NCBI RefSeq assembly: GCF_020731415.2
Contig: NZ_CP088275.1
Coordinates: 372,001-436,000 of the forward strand
Source: Phyllobacterium sp. T1293
Lineage (GTDB): Bacteria; Pseudomonadota; Alphaproteobacteria; Rhizobiales; Rhizobiaceae
Reading direction: 5' to 3'
DNA length: 64,000 nt
Part shown: piece after piece, positions 16,781 to 24,788 of the stretch
How the letters are laid out: every line of letters starts with the position of its first letter
Numbering within the stretch: position 1 is the first letter of the stretch
Translations under genes and position numbers: made by a program
The notes under the pieces: generated by a model
Database searches by the model: none
What the model saw: the letters and a program-made list of their open reading frames with translations, nothing else
What the model was told of the DNA's origin: nothing

Positions 16781-17979
16781 GTTTCAGCGTGATCATAAAT
16801 CTGGTTGATCAGGAACCGAACAATCCAGAATGCCGAAAAGCACAGTGCAAAGATCAGCAGAATTGAATAGAGGCGTTTTGGATATAGCGCGTAATCCGGT
16901 CGGTTTGGATTGACGATTCGCTCCAGGTAAAGCTGCTGTCTTTGCGCTTCGATCTTTGCATTCTCCAGCGATGTGGCAGAGGATTCCAGCATTCTCATGC
17001 CGAGTTCACGTTGCAGGAGCAGTTGCTCATACTGGGCGATGAGAGGAGCCATGGAGGCATCACCGCCAACAATGCGCGCCCGCTCCGTACTGATCTGCGT
17101 TTCCATCGCGTCAATGCTGCTGCGAAGTGACTGAATCTGCGGGCTTTGGGGAGCCTGTTGAATGAGTGCCGTATATTGAGCCTTACTCTTGGCCACATCA
17201 TCCGACAATTTGGCAATCATATCGAGCATCACAGCGGATTGTTTACTCGGATCGATCATCGCCACCTTGTTGCGGAAGCCGGTCAATGACTTCTGAACGT
17301 CTGCCATGCGGCTTTCGCTGTCAGTAACCTCGAGCTTCGCATACCGAATCGCATCCTGACGTGCGCGTTCATTAAGCTGGTTGATAAGCGTTTCGGCGCC
17401 TACAAGCAGCGCTTCGGTGAGTTTCTGTGCGTCCTCAGGACGGGATGCACGCACTTCCAGTGTCGTGACGCCGCCACTCGAGTCCGTATCAATAGTCATG
17501 ATCCTGCGATAGTGCCTGTAAAGAGCCTCTTCGGTCGTGTCGCTCCAGGGACGCGGAAACCGGGTGAGGAAATCCGCTTCGGGGCGGGCAAGCAAATCCC
17601 TCAAATCGCTCTTCTCTTCCAGCGTGGCAACGGCCGCGCGCGATTCAATATATTCCATCACAACATAGCTATCGTCCTGCGCACGAACAAAGCCGGTGCT
17701 TTGCAGAAATCCGCTGAGCATACCCGCTGCGTTTCTGTTTGGACTGCGCACAACAAAGCGCGTCTCGGATGCATATTGGGGTGATGCGATAACGCCATAG
17801 TAAATGGTGGCAAGGGTCGTCGGGAGAACGACCATCAGGATAAGCAGCACATGTCGGCGCAACAATGCAATCAGACGATCAAGCCGCTTGCCTTTGTGTG
17901 CATCGCCAACCTCGGACTGACCAAGGTCAACAAGCGTCATGTAGTCGAGGAATTCTTCGTTGGGACTGAGTCGCGTCAT
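16777..17979 (-). CDS. KpsE/CtrB-like capsule export inner-membrane protein (copy 2)
   Basis: This is a 400-aa polysaccharide co-polymerase-type protein with an N-terminal cytoplasmic tail of about 40 residues, a membrane helix (VLLILMVVLPTTLATIYYGV), the conserved SPQYASETRFVVRSPN, a long coiled-coil periplasmic region, and a C-terminal membrane helix (LYSILLIFALCFSAFWIVRF). It shares collinear phrases with copy 1, such as RPEADFLTRFPRPW versus RPEADVFARFPAPW and NERARQDAIRYA versus NERARGDAIRFA. It is the first gene of a two-gene operon with the KpsT-like ATPase. One copy per export system is usual, so the second may be a recent duplication or serve a second chain. Confidence 0.88.
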   Translation of the reverse strand: MTRLSPNEEFLDYMTLVDLGQSEVGDAHKGKRLDRLIALLRRHVLLILMVVLPTTLATIYYGVIASPQYASETRFVVRSPNRNAAGMLSGFLQSTGFVRAQDDSYVVMEYIESRAAVATLEEKSDLRDLLARPEADFLTRFPRPWSDTTEEALYRHYRRIMTIDTDSSGGVTTLEVRASRPEDAQKLTEALLVGAETLINQLNERARQDAIRYAKLEVTDSESRMADVQKSLTGFRNKVAMIDPSKQSAVMLDMIAKLSDDVAKSKAQYTALIQQAPQSPQIQSLRSSIDAMETQISTERARIVGGDASMAPLIAQYEQLLLQRELGMRMLESSATSLENAKIEAQRQQLYLERIVNPNRPDYALYPKRLYSILLIFALCFSAFWIVRFLINQIYDHAET

Positions 17980-18344
17980 GCAATCACGCGCTCACAGGTC
18001 GAAGGGCAGATTCTGCAATGTTTGCTTGGCAATGCCAACCTCATACTGATCTCCACAACCGCATCAGAGATGTCTACTACGTCACAAGATATAGTGAAAC
18101 TAAACATTCTGCAATTATAACTGTATGGAACTATTGATATAATTAAAGTTATCACAATACAAATGTACGTTAGCAACCATACAAAAACAAATACCTATCT
18201 TATTGTCGTAAATATACTTGTTCTGGCGGATTTAGTATAGCGCCATAAAAAACCGAGTGAAATAACTATCTGAAATTGCGTTTGTTTTGGGTTCTGATGG
18301 CGTAACGTCAAACAGGAACCGATTGCGAAGGGGCTTGACGACCT
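17980..18344. promoter_or_regulatory. AT-rich divergent intergenic region (kpsE-like / kpsS-like)
   Basis: These 365 bases hold no gene that I can support. The part from about 18060 to 18260 is very AT-rich. It must contain promoters for the minus-strand kpsE-like/kpsT-like pair and the plus-strand kpsS-kpsC unit. I could not identify a convincing promoter hexamer pair or a palindromic operator. Confidence 0.4.
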
Positions 18345-19769
18345 GTGAGGGAGAAATCCGGGCAATCTGGTATAATCGTTCCTTTTCCGATCCGCGGACG
18401 TGCAATTCGCTGCTTTACTTCAGAAAAACCGCTTGTTCTTTTATTACAGGGTCCTGTAGGACCGTTTTTCCGTACGCTTGCCGCCTCGTTTGAAGCTGAA
18501 GGTTTTGACGTTCTCAAAATCAACTTCAACGGCGGCGACTGGCTGTTTTCCCATGGCCCCGGCACGCTTAATTTCTGCGGCTCAATGGATGCCTGGTCGG
18601 ATTGGCTTGATACGTTCATTCGCAGCAGGCGGCCCGAAGCTATCGTGCTTTTCGGTGACAGCCGCCCCTATCACCGTCAGGCAATCATGGTTGCCTTACG
18701 CGCTGGAGTGCCTGTTTCGTCTTTTGAAGAAGGCTATGTGCGCCCCAATTTCATTACCTGCGAATGGGATGGAAACAATGCCCTTTCACCCCTGCGCAGG
18801 CCGCAGCCTGCGCACCATGAGAATCCTGCACCAGAAGCTGTAGAGCCGGTAAAGGGCAATCTGTTTCGGGCCATGACTCTGTTCGCAATTCGCTACTATC
18901 TGGCCAAGACCGCGGGAGCCGTGTTCTTTCGCGGCAATGTGCATCATCGAAGCCGTGGAATCCTGTCGGAGTCCATTCTCTGGACCCGGAATTTCTACCG
19001 CAAGATTCGCCATTATCCGGCAAATAACGAGATGATGTTGAATTTGATCGAGAACCTTGAAAACCAGTATTTCGTGGTCGCGCTGCAAGTTCACGATGAC
19101 CAGCAGTTGTTGCGGCATGGCCGTGGCTGGACGATGGAAAAGCTCATTACCGAAAGCATCCGCTCATTCAAGCGATTTGCATCGCCGGCGCATCATCTCG
19201 TGATCAAAGTCCATCCAATGGATCGCGGACATAAAAGCTATCGCCCATTTGCAATGGAGCTGGCCCGGATTGCCGGCTGTGCGGACCGGGTGCATATCGT
19301 CGATGATGGTTCTATTGGCCTATTGATACGCCATTCCCTCGGACTGGTGACGGTCAATAGCACATCTGGCCTGCTCGCACTGAACCATGGCAAGCCGGTG
19401 CTTTCCCTCGGCGAAGCCATCTATAACAGACGCGATCTCGTCTGGGGCAGATATAGCAATGATTTGGACGCAACAGCCGGGATCGACGATTTCTGGCTTT
19501 CGCCAATGCCGCCCAAGCGCGATGCAGTCAAAGCCTTCAACAAGCGGATGCATGAAGAAAGCCTTGTTAATGGCAGCTTCTATCTACGCAACCTGATCGA
19601 CATCACGACCAAGCGCGTCGTGCGACGCATTCAGGCTGACTTGAAGGTCATCTCTGTCGATATCCCTTCGACAGAATCTGAACATCTGGCGGAAAGTCCC
19701 ATTGGGAAAAAAGGAGCCGTGCAACAACAGGACGTACTTTCCTCATTGTCCCCTGACCTTCCGAATTGA
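18345..19769 (+). CDS. kpsS: KpsS-like capsule Kdo-linker glycosyltransferase
   Basis: The 474-aa protein belongs to the Capsule_synth family (KpsS/LipB). In known systems KpsS starts the poly-beta-Kdo linker on lyso-phosphatidylglycerol, to which the capsule chain is attached for export. Recognisable blocks are LVLLLQGPVGPFFRTLAASF, KINFNGGDWLFSHGPGTLNF, IVLFGDSRPYHRQAI, VSSFEEGYVRPNFITCEWDG and HLVIKVHPMDRGHKSY, with VTVNSTSGLLALNHGKPVL near the end. It starts at GTG 18345, with no strong Shine-Dalgarno; the N-terminal 25 residues are not family-like, so a later start is possible. Its stop overlaps the start region of kpsC, so the two are coupled. The last 40 residues are polar and probably disordered. 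Confidence 0.88.
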   Translation: MREKSGQSGIIVPFPIRGRAIRCFTSEKPLVLLLQGPVGPFFRTLAASFEAEGFDVLKINFNGGDWLFSHGPGTLNFCGSMDAWSDWLDTFIRSRRPEAIVLFGDSRPYHRQAIMVALRAGVPVSSFEEGYVRPNFITCEWDGNNALSPLRRPQPAHHENPAPEAVEPVKGNLFRAMTLFAIRYYLAKTAGAVFFRGNVHHRSRGILSESILWTRNFYRKIRHYPANNEMMLNLIENLENQYFVVALQVHDDQQLLRHGRGWTMEKLITESIRSFKRFASPAHHLVIKVHPMDRGHKSYRPFAMELARIAGCADRVHIVDDGSIGLLIRHSLGLVTVNSTSGLLALNHGKPVLSLGEAIYNRRDLVWGRYSNDLDATAGIDDFWLSPMPPKRDAVKAFNKRMHEESLVNGSFYLRNLIDITTKRVVRRIQADLKVISVDIPSTESEHLAESPIGKKGAVQQQDVLSSLSPDLPN

Positions 19770-19774
19770 CTGCC

Positions 19775-21895
19775 ATGAATTTTGCAAGAACGTTCCCGCT
19801 TCCCGAGACAGTTCAAATCAACCTTGACGGTGTTTTAGCCGAGAAAGCAAAACAGACCGGCTGGTTGCCGCCGCAAGGTTCAGAACTTCTGGCATTCATG
19901 CCGACACGGCTTCGTTTTCCCCTCATCGGGCCCGCCCTTGATGCGGTTGCCATCAAATCGGCCGAGCTAATGTGGAATCGGGCCGACGGTGTTGTGGGCT
20001 GGGGTGTAAAGCCTCTCGCACGCATGGCCCAGCGACTGGCTTTCATGCGCAATATTCCCTACTGGTCGTTGGAAGATGGCTTTCTCCGGTCCGTCGGCCT
20101 CGGCAAAGCGGGCGCACAGCCGGTCTCCATGGTTGCCGACGATCTCGGCGTCTATTTCGATGCAGCAAAGCCGTCACGTCTGGAAGAATTACTACAGCGC
20201 GGCGCAGAGAAACCAGATCTGGAGCGGGCACGCAATCTGCACGCACTGATCATCGAACACCGGCTTACAAAATACAATCACCTGCTGGATTACAAGATTT
20301 CCCTGCCTGCAAGCCGTGGCAGACGCATCCTGCTCATTGATCAGGTTGCGGGCGATTACTCGGTGCCGGGCGCTGGTGCTGACGAACACGCCTTTCTGCG
20401 TATGTGGAACGAGGCTCGTGCCGTGCCCGGTGCAAGCGTCCTCGTCAAAAGCCATCCGGATAGTGTTGCAGGCTACGCCAGAGGCTATCTCAGCCACCTT
20501 GCCGGTCAACCGAATGTCCACTTTATTAATGAGAGCGTTTCACCGCATGCGCTGCTTGATGTGGTGGACGAAGTCTGGACGGTTTCAAGTCAGTTCGGCT
20601 TCGATGCGATATTGCGCTCTGTGCCCGTGACGACGTTTGGCGTGCCCTTCTACGCTGGCTGGGGTCTCACCCGTGATTGGGCCGAAGGAGAGATTGCAAC
20701 CAGAGCATTGCATCGTCGCACGCGCAAAATCAGCCTTGATGCCTTTGTTGCGGCAACGTTGCTGCAATACCCGCTCTATGTGGACCCGGTGACGAAACGG
20801 CCAACAACCGCCGAAAAAGCCGTGGACCGGCTTGTGGCTTGGCGTCGCCACGCGCTTGAGCGGCAGGGCAATTATCTCTGCGCAGGTTTCTCACGTCATA
20901 AGCGATCCACCGTTCGCCACATGCTCGCAGGACCTTGGTCGAGCGTTACCTTTTGCGGCAGCAATCCTGATAAGAAACAGCTGGCAAAAGCTGATTACCT
21001 TGTGCGCTGGGGCCAAAATGCGACCCTGCTTGCATCGGAAGAAAAGCTATCGGCTGCGATACCAGTTCTTCGCATGGAAGACGGCTTCATCAGATCAGCC
21101 GGTCTTGGCTCGGCGCTGACACCCGCCTCATCGATGTGTATCGACCGGGAGGCCGTCTATTACGATGCAATCCGCCAGAGCGGGTTGGAGAAATTGCTCC
21201 GGACAGCGCATTTTGATCAGTCATTGCTGGAGAGAGCCGCACGTCTGCGCCAGCGGATTATCGAGCATGGGATCACCAAATACAATCTGCGGTCCATGAT
21301 ATCACCCGACTATCATGCGCTGGCGGCAGGCCGCCCCATCATTACGGTTGCAGGACAGGTGCCCGATGACGCCTCGTTACGGTTCGGTCTTACCAACGGC
21401 GTTTCAAATATCGAACTGCTAAAAATCGTCAGAAAACGACGCCCGGATGCCTTCCTTGTCTACAAGGAACACCCGGATCTCCTTGCCGGGAAGCGCAAGG
21501 GGCTCTCCGATGCAACGGTTCTTGGCGAAACTGCCGATCTGGTTGTCGGCGACGTGGCCCTTGATCCCCTTCTCGACGCCAGCGATGAAGTGCATGTGGC
21601 AACATCACAGCTGGGCTTTGAAGCCTTGATCCGGAGACGTCAGGTCTGGTGTTACGGATTGCCGTTCTATGCGGGCTGGGGCCTGACCCATGACGGTGTA
21701 ACCCCGCTTCGCCCGCGCCGTACGCTCTCGCTCGATGAGCTGATTGCGGGGGTACTCATTGTCTACCCGCATTATCTGTCCGGCGAAACCGGACTGCCCT
21801 GCGAGGTCGAAGACGTCATCGACGAAATTCACGCAGCACGAAACAAAAAACGCAGTCTTATACGCCGGTCATTGCACCGGATGGGGTGGGCATGA
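19775..21895 (+). CDS. kpsC: KpsC-like dual-domain beta-Kdo transferase
   Basis: The 706-aa protein has two Capsule_synth units, as in KpsC/LipA, which alternately adds two kinds of beta-Kdo linkage to the lipid-linked capsule primer. The duplication is visible in paired motifs: WSLEDGFLRSVGLG and LRMEDGFIRSAGLG; LTKYNHLLDY and ITKYNLRSMI; VSSQFGFDAILR and ATSQLGFEALIR; and the twin FGVPFYAGWGLTRD / YGLPFYAGWGLTHD. Conserved acidic and His residues (SHPD, EHPD) lie in each half. The ATG at 19775 follows the kpsS stop by five bases; a TTG at 19766 overlapping that stop is the alternative. The following glycosyltransferase start overlaps its stop (ATGA). Confidence 0.92.
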   Translation: MNFARTFPLPETVQINLDGVLAEKAKQTGWLPPQGSELLAFMPTRLRFPLIGPALDAVAIKSAELMWNRADGVVGWGVKPLARMAQRLAFMRNIPYWSLEDGFLRSVGLGKAGAQPVSMVADDLGVYFDAAKPSRLEELLQRGAEKPDLERARNLHALIIEHRLTKYNHLLDYKISLPASRGRRILLIDQVAGDYSVPGAGADEHAFLRMWNEARAVPGASVLVKSHPDSVAGYARGYLSHLAGQPNVHFINESVSPHALLDVVDEVWTVSSQFGFDAILRSVPVTTFGVPFYAGWGLTRDWAEGEIATRALHRRTRKISLDAFVAATLLQYPLYVDPVTKRPTTAEKAVDRLVAWRRHALERQGNYLCAGFSRHKRSTVRHMLAGPWSSVTFCGSNPDKKQLAKADYLVRWGQNATLLASEEKLSAAIPVLRMEDGFIRSAGLGSALTPASSMCIDREAVYYDAIRQSGLEKLLRTAHFDQSLLERAARLRQRIIEHGITKYNLRSMISPDYHALAAGRPIITVAGQVPDDASLRFGLTNGVSNIELLKIVRKRRPDAFLVYKEHPDLLAGKRKGLSDATVLGETADLVVGDVALDPLLDASDEVHVATSQLGFEALIRRRQVWCYGLPFYAGWGLTHDGVTPLRPRRTLSLDELIAGVLIVYPHYLSGETGLPCEVEDVIDEIHAARNKKRSLIRRSLHRMGWA

Positions 21896-23160
21896 TGAAC
21901 GCAATTTCAATGGACATTTCCCGGCTAATTGGTCGATCACATTACTCGACACCAACGGGTATCGATCGCTTTGAGCTGCAATATGCCCATTGGGCCAAGG
22001 CTCGCAGTTCCTTCTTTGTCGAAATGGGGCGCAACAAACCAATAGCGATCAATCAGGGCCGCGCAACAGGGCTTATCACCGATCTCAGAGCGCGGTGGTC
22101 AGGAACGGCGTTGAGCCCGAAGCAATCGACGGAGCTTGAAAAGATTTATGCGGCCATTGATGGGCGCATATCCTGGTGTGATATTAAAGGCGCCTCCAAT
22201 ATCGCGCAACCGACCAAGGTAAAGCAGTGGAGCCTTGCAGCGGGTAAGGCCTTGCGAACATTTCTTCCGGCAGGCCCGATGGAACGGAATGCACCTTTTG
22301 TGCATGTCTCACATACAAATCTCGATAGGCCCGCAGCCTTTTCCTGGCTCGACGCAAAGCGGCAAAGCGGTGTCTTTTACGTCCACGACCTTATTCCTGT
22401 TACCCATCCGGAATTCGTCCGGGCAAGAGAACCGCAACGGCATCTGCGAAGGATGGATACCGTCTTGCGTCATGCGGGTCTGGTGCTTTGTAATTCCCAG
22501 ACAACCGCCCGCTCACTGCGTTCATTTGCCGAAGAACGCGGACGCACTGCGCCGCCCATTGCCATTCTCCCGCCGGGTATCGAAAATAGCTTTCGCCACG
22601 CGAGCCGAACAGCAACACCGCGCACAAGAAATCCCTATTTTGTCATTGTTGGCACGATCGAACCGCGCAAGAATCACATCCTGCTGCTGCAATTGTGGCG
22701 CTGGCTCGTCGAACGGGATGGAGCAGACGCGCCGCGTCTGGTGATTGCGGGCAAACGCGGATGGGAAAATGCACAAGTATTCGCGACATTGGATCGATGC
22801 CCGCAACTGCGCAATATGGTGATCGAAGTATCAGACCTCGGGGACGCTGCATTGGCCGATCTGATGGCGGGAGCCGCTGCCCTGCTGGCACCTTCCTTTG
22901 TCGAAGGGTATGGCATGCCTGTCGCAGAAGCCATGGCAACCGGTACACCGGTCATCGCATCCGACATCCCGTCCCACAGGGAAATTACAGGCGATCAAGC
23001 GATACTGCTTGATCCCAGCGATGGCCTTGGCTGGCGCGCTGCGGTTGATGCCCATACCAGTGAATATCGCAACAAATCGCGCCATACATCACAAGATTGG
23101 AATGGACATTTTAAAGTATTGGATGAATTGTTAGCGGGTGCCGTGCAAACTTCACGGTAA
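21892..23160 (+). CDS. GT4-family glycosyltransferase
   Basis: The 422-aa GT-B glycosyltransferase is cytoplasmic. The N-terminal unit has IGRSHYSTPTGIDRFELQYA, a pattern seen in capsule and mannosyl transferases, and GVFYVHDLIPVTHPEFV. The donor domain has FVIVGTIEPRKNHILLLQLW, LVIAGKRGWENAQVFATL, the signature PSFVEGYGMPVAEAMATGTP with its conserved glutamates, and SDIPSHREITGDQAILLDPS. ATG 21892 overlaps the kpsC stop by four bases; ATG 21895 is equally possible. It resembles 4112-5443 in overall plan and could add the first serotype sugar on the Kdo linker, but order and donor are guesses. Confidence 0.87.
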   Translation: MMNAISMDISRLIGRSHYSTPTGIDRFELQYAHWAKARSSFFVEMGRNKPIAINQGRATGLITDLRARWSGTALSPKQSTELEKIYAAIDGRISWCDIKGASNIAQPTKVKQWSLAAGKALRTFLPAGPMERNAPFVHVSHTNLDRPAAFSWLDAKRQSGVFYVHDLIPVTHPEFVRAREPQRHLRRMDTVLRHAGLVLCNSQTTARSLRSFAEERGRTAPPIAILPPGIENSFRHASRTATPRTRNPYFVIVGTIEPRKNHILLLQLWRWLVERDGADAPRLVIAGKRGWENAQVFATLDRCPQLRNMVIEVSDLGDAALADLMAGAAALLAPSFVEGYGMPVAEAMATGTPVIASDIPSHREITGDQAILLDPSDGLGWRAAVDAHTSEYRNKSRHTSQDWNGHFKVLDELLAGAVQTSR

Positions 23161-23214
23161 CAGACTGAGTTTCACTTGATGTAGCAGATGAATTCCAATG
23201 AATGTGAAGGCGTC

Positions 23215-24222
23215 ATGACGAGTTACAATGATATTTTAAATTGCTACAAATTTATCCTTGGACGTGAAGCAAACCCTGAAGAACAAAAAATAATATCCGA
23301 GAACCTGCTTAATATCTCGGATATTCCGTTTGGCGAACATCGAAGGAGATTCCTGTCTTCTACGGAGTTCCATCAAAGACATGCAGAGGTTATTTTTAAT
23401 AACTTCGTTCGCAAGAGCATTGAAGTGCTCTACGAAACAAAGGACAACTTCAAGATTTATCTGGATTTGCGTCAGTATCACATGACGTTTGGCATCTTTA
23501 ATGGCCAGTACGAAAAATTTGATATCGACATCATCAAGGCTGTAACACCCGACAAGGGCGTGTTTTTCGATGTGGGCGGCAATGTCGGATACTACTCGCT
23601 CTCCGTTGCGACCAAACCTAATTTCTCCGGCAAGATCGTTTCATTTGAGCCCTTGCCGCATCTCTGGAATCTGTTCAGCAAGTCAATCGTCGAAAACAAA
23701 CTTTCGAAAATCGTCACGGTACACAAACTGGCACTTGCCGATGCACCGGGAACCATGGAACTGAACACCGCCGAGCATACGGTGAATGCTGGAGCGACCA
23801 GTCTTATCGCTGGTTCCGGAAACACAAAATCCGAGCGCAGCACGAAAGTGGAAACACTGGATGCGATGGCAAAAGGTTTGAAGCCTGATTCCATCAAGAT
23901 CGATATTGAAGGTGCAGAGGGCCTGTTTTTCGCTGGCGCTGTCAAAACCATTCCGGCATCGAACCCGACAATGCTTGTCGAGGTCAACCGGGAAGTGCTT
24001 GCCACGCTCTCCAAGACCACCCCCGGCAGGATTTTTGACCGGTTGGCAGGCTGGGGTTACGAGGTCTGGGAAGTGCTGGAAGATTCTGTGCGGCAATTGC
24101 CAACGGCTCAGGCTATCGACACGGCTTTCCCGGCTGGACGTGTCGCGAACATTCTGGCTATTCATCCCGATCGCAAGCGCGACGTCGCTGAACGGCTAAA
24201 GACACTCAACCTTACGCTCTAA
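23215..24222 (+). CDS. FkbM-family methyltransferase with DUF4214-like N-terminus
   Basis: The 335-aa protein begins with a short helical unit (NDILNCYKFILGREANPEEQ, then HRRRFLSSTEFHQRH) like the DUF4214-type segment in the 11151-12128 product, and continues into an FkbM methyltransferase domain at about residues 100-310. SAM-binding motif I is VFFDVGGNVGYYSLSVAT; later blocks are KIVSFEPLPHLWNLFSKSI and SIKIDIEGAEGLFFAGA. I prefer ATG 23215, preceded by GAAGGCG, over the in-frame ATG 23188. It is probably the last gene of the kpsS-kpsC-GT unit and likely O-methylates a capsule sugar (inference). It differs from the other FkbM protein (3194-4057) by this N-terminal extension. Confidence 0.83.
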   Translation: MTSYNDILNCYKFILGREANPEEQKIISENLLNISDIPFGEHRRRFLSSTEFHQRHAEVIFNNFVRKSIEVLYETKDNFKIYLDLRQYHMTFGIFNGQYEKFDIDIIKAVTPDKGVFFDVGGNVGYYSLSVATKPNFSGKIVSFEPLPHLWNLFSKSIVENKLSKIVTVHKLALADAPGTMELNTAEHTVNAGATSLIAGSGNTKSERSTKVETLDAMAKGLKPDSIKIDIEGAEGLFFAGAVKTIPASNPTMLVEVNREVLATLSKTTPGRIFDRLAGWGYEVWEVLEDSVRQLPTAQAIDTAFPAGRVANILAIHPDRKRDVAERLKTLNLTL

Positions 24223-24258
24223 CCGCCAAAACCACCTGATACATTTCTTTCCTGATCT

Positions 24259-24291
24259 CTCCATCTTGGGCTATAGCTGCGCAAGATGGAG
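24259..24291 (+). promoter_or_regulatory. inverted repeat covering the fae ribosome-binding site
   Basis: CTCCATCTTG (24259-24268) is exactly complementary to CAAGATGGAG (24282-24291), with a 13-base loop. The right arm overlaps the GGAGG Shine-Dalgarno of fae (24288-24292), eight bases before its ATG. In RNA it would hide the ribosome-binding site; in DNA it could be an operator, since the loop contains TATAGC, a possible -10 box. Which one applies depends on the unknown transcription start. Confidence 0.5.
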
Positions 24292-24299
24292 GAATCGGC

Positions 24300-24782
24300 A
24301 TGCAAATCATTAACAGGGTCATGGTTGGAGAATCTCTTGTTGGCGAAGGCAACGAAGTTGCCCATATCGACCTGTTGATCGGCCCGCGTGGCAGTGCGGT
24401 GGAAACGGCTTTTTGCAATGCTCTCACCAACAACAAGGACGGTTTCACTTCTGTTCTGGCAGTGATCGCGCCGAATCTGCCCTGCAAGCCGAACACCGTG
24501 ATGTATAATAAGGTGACGATCCGGGGCGCGGGACAGGCCGTCCAGCTATTCGGCCCAGCGCAATCCGGCATTGCCAAGGCAGTTCGCGATTCCGTCGCGG
24601 ACGGCATCATTCCGCAGAACGAGGCAGACAATCTTTTCATCTGCGTTGGCGTTTTCATCCATTGGCAAGCACGGGATGATGCCAAGATCCACGACTATAA
24701 TTATCAGGCAACCAGAGAAGCCATCCAACGGGCAGTATCAGGCCACCCAACCGCTGCGGAAACACTGGCAGCGGCTGGCTGA
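24300..24782 (+). CDS. fae: formaldehyde-activating enzyme (Fae)
   Basis: The 160-aa protein matches Fae almost throughout. In methylotrophs Fae condenses formaldehyde with tetrahydromethanopterin to methylene-H4MPT in the cytoplasm. Diagnostic blocks are [19 protein letters not shown] with the catalytic histidine (His22 here), [37 protein letters not shown] and [20 protein letters not shown]. The strength of these blocks argues for canonical Fae over the divergent Fae-like paralogues, although cofactor use cannot be seen. A perfect GGAGG precedes the ATG. The convergent MfnB-FolB-like gene ends seven bases away; it could belong to cofactor supply. None of the other H4MPT-pathway genes (mtdB, mch, fhc) are in the window. 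Confidence 0.92.
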   Translation: MQIINRVMVGESLVGEGNEVAHIDLLIGPRGSAVETAFCNALTNNKDGFTSVLAVIAPNLPCKPNTVMYNKVTIRGAGQAVQLFGPAQSGIAKAVRDSVADGIIPQNEADNLFICVGVFIHWQARDDAKIHDYNYQATREAIQRAVSGHPTAAETLAAAG

Positions 24783-24788
24783 GGCAGT

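Noticed and set aside
18345-18420. Frameshift at the start of kpsS
   Set aside because: The weak N-terminus can be explained by a later start or a variable tail; no family-like sequence was found in the other frames.
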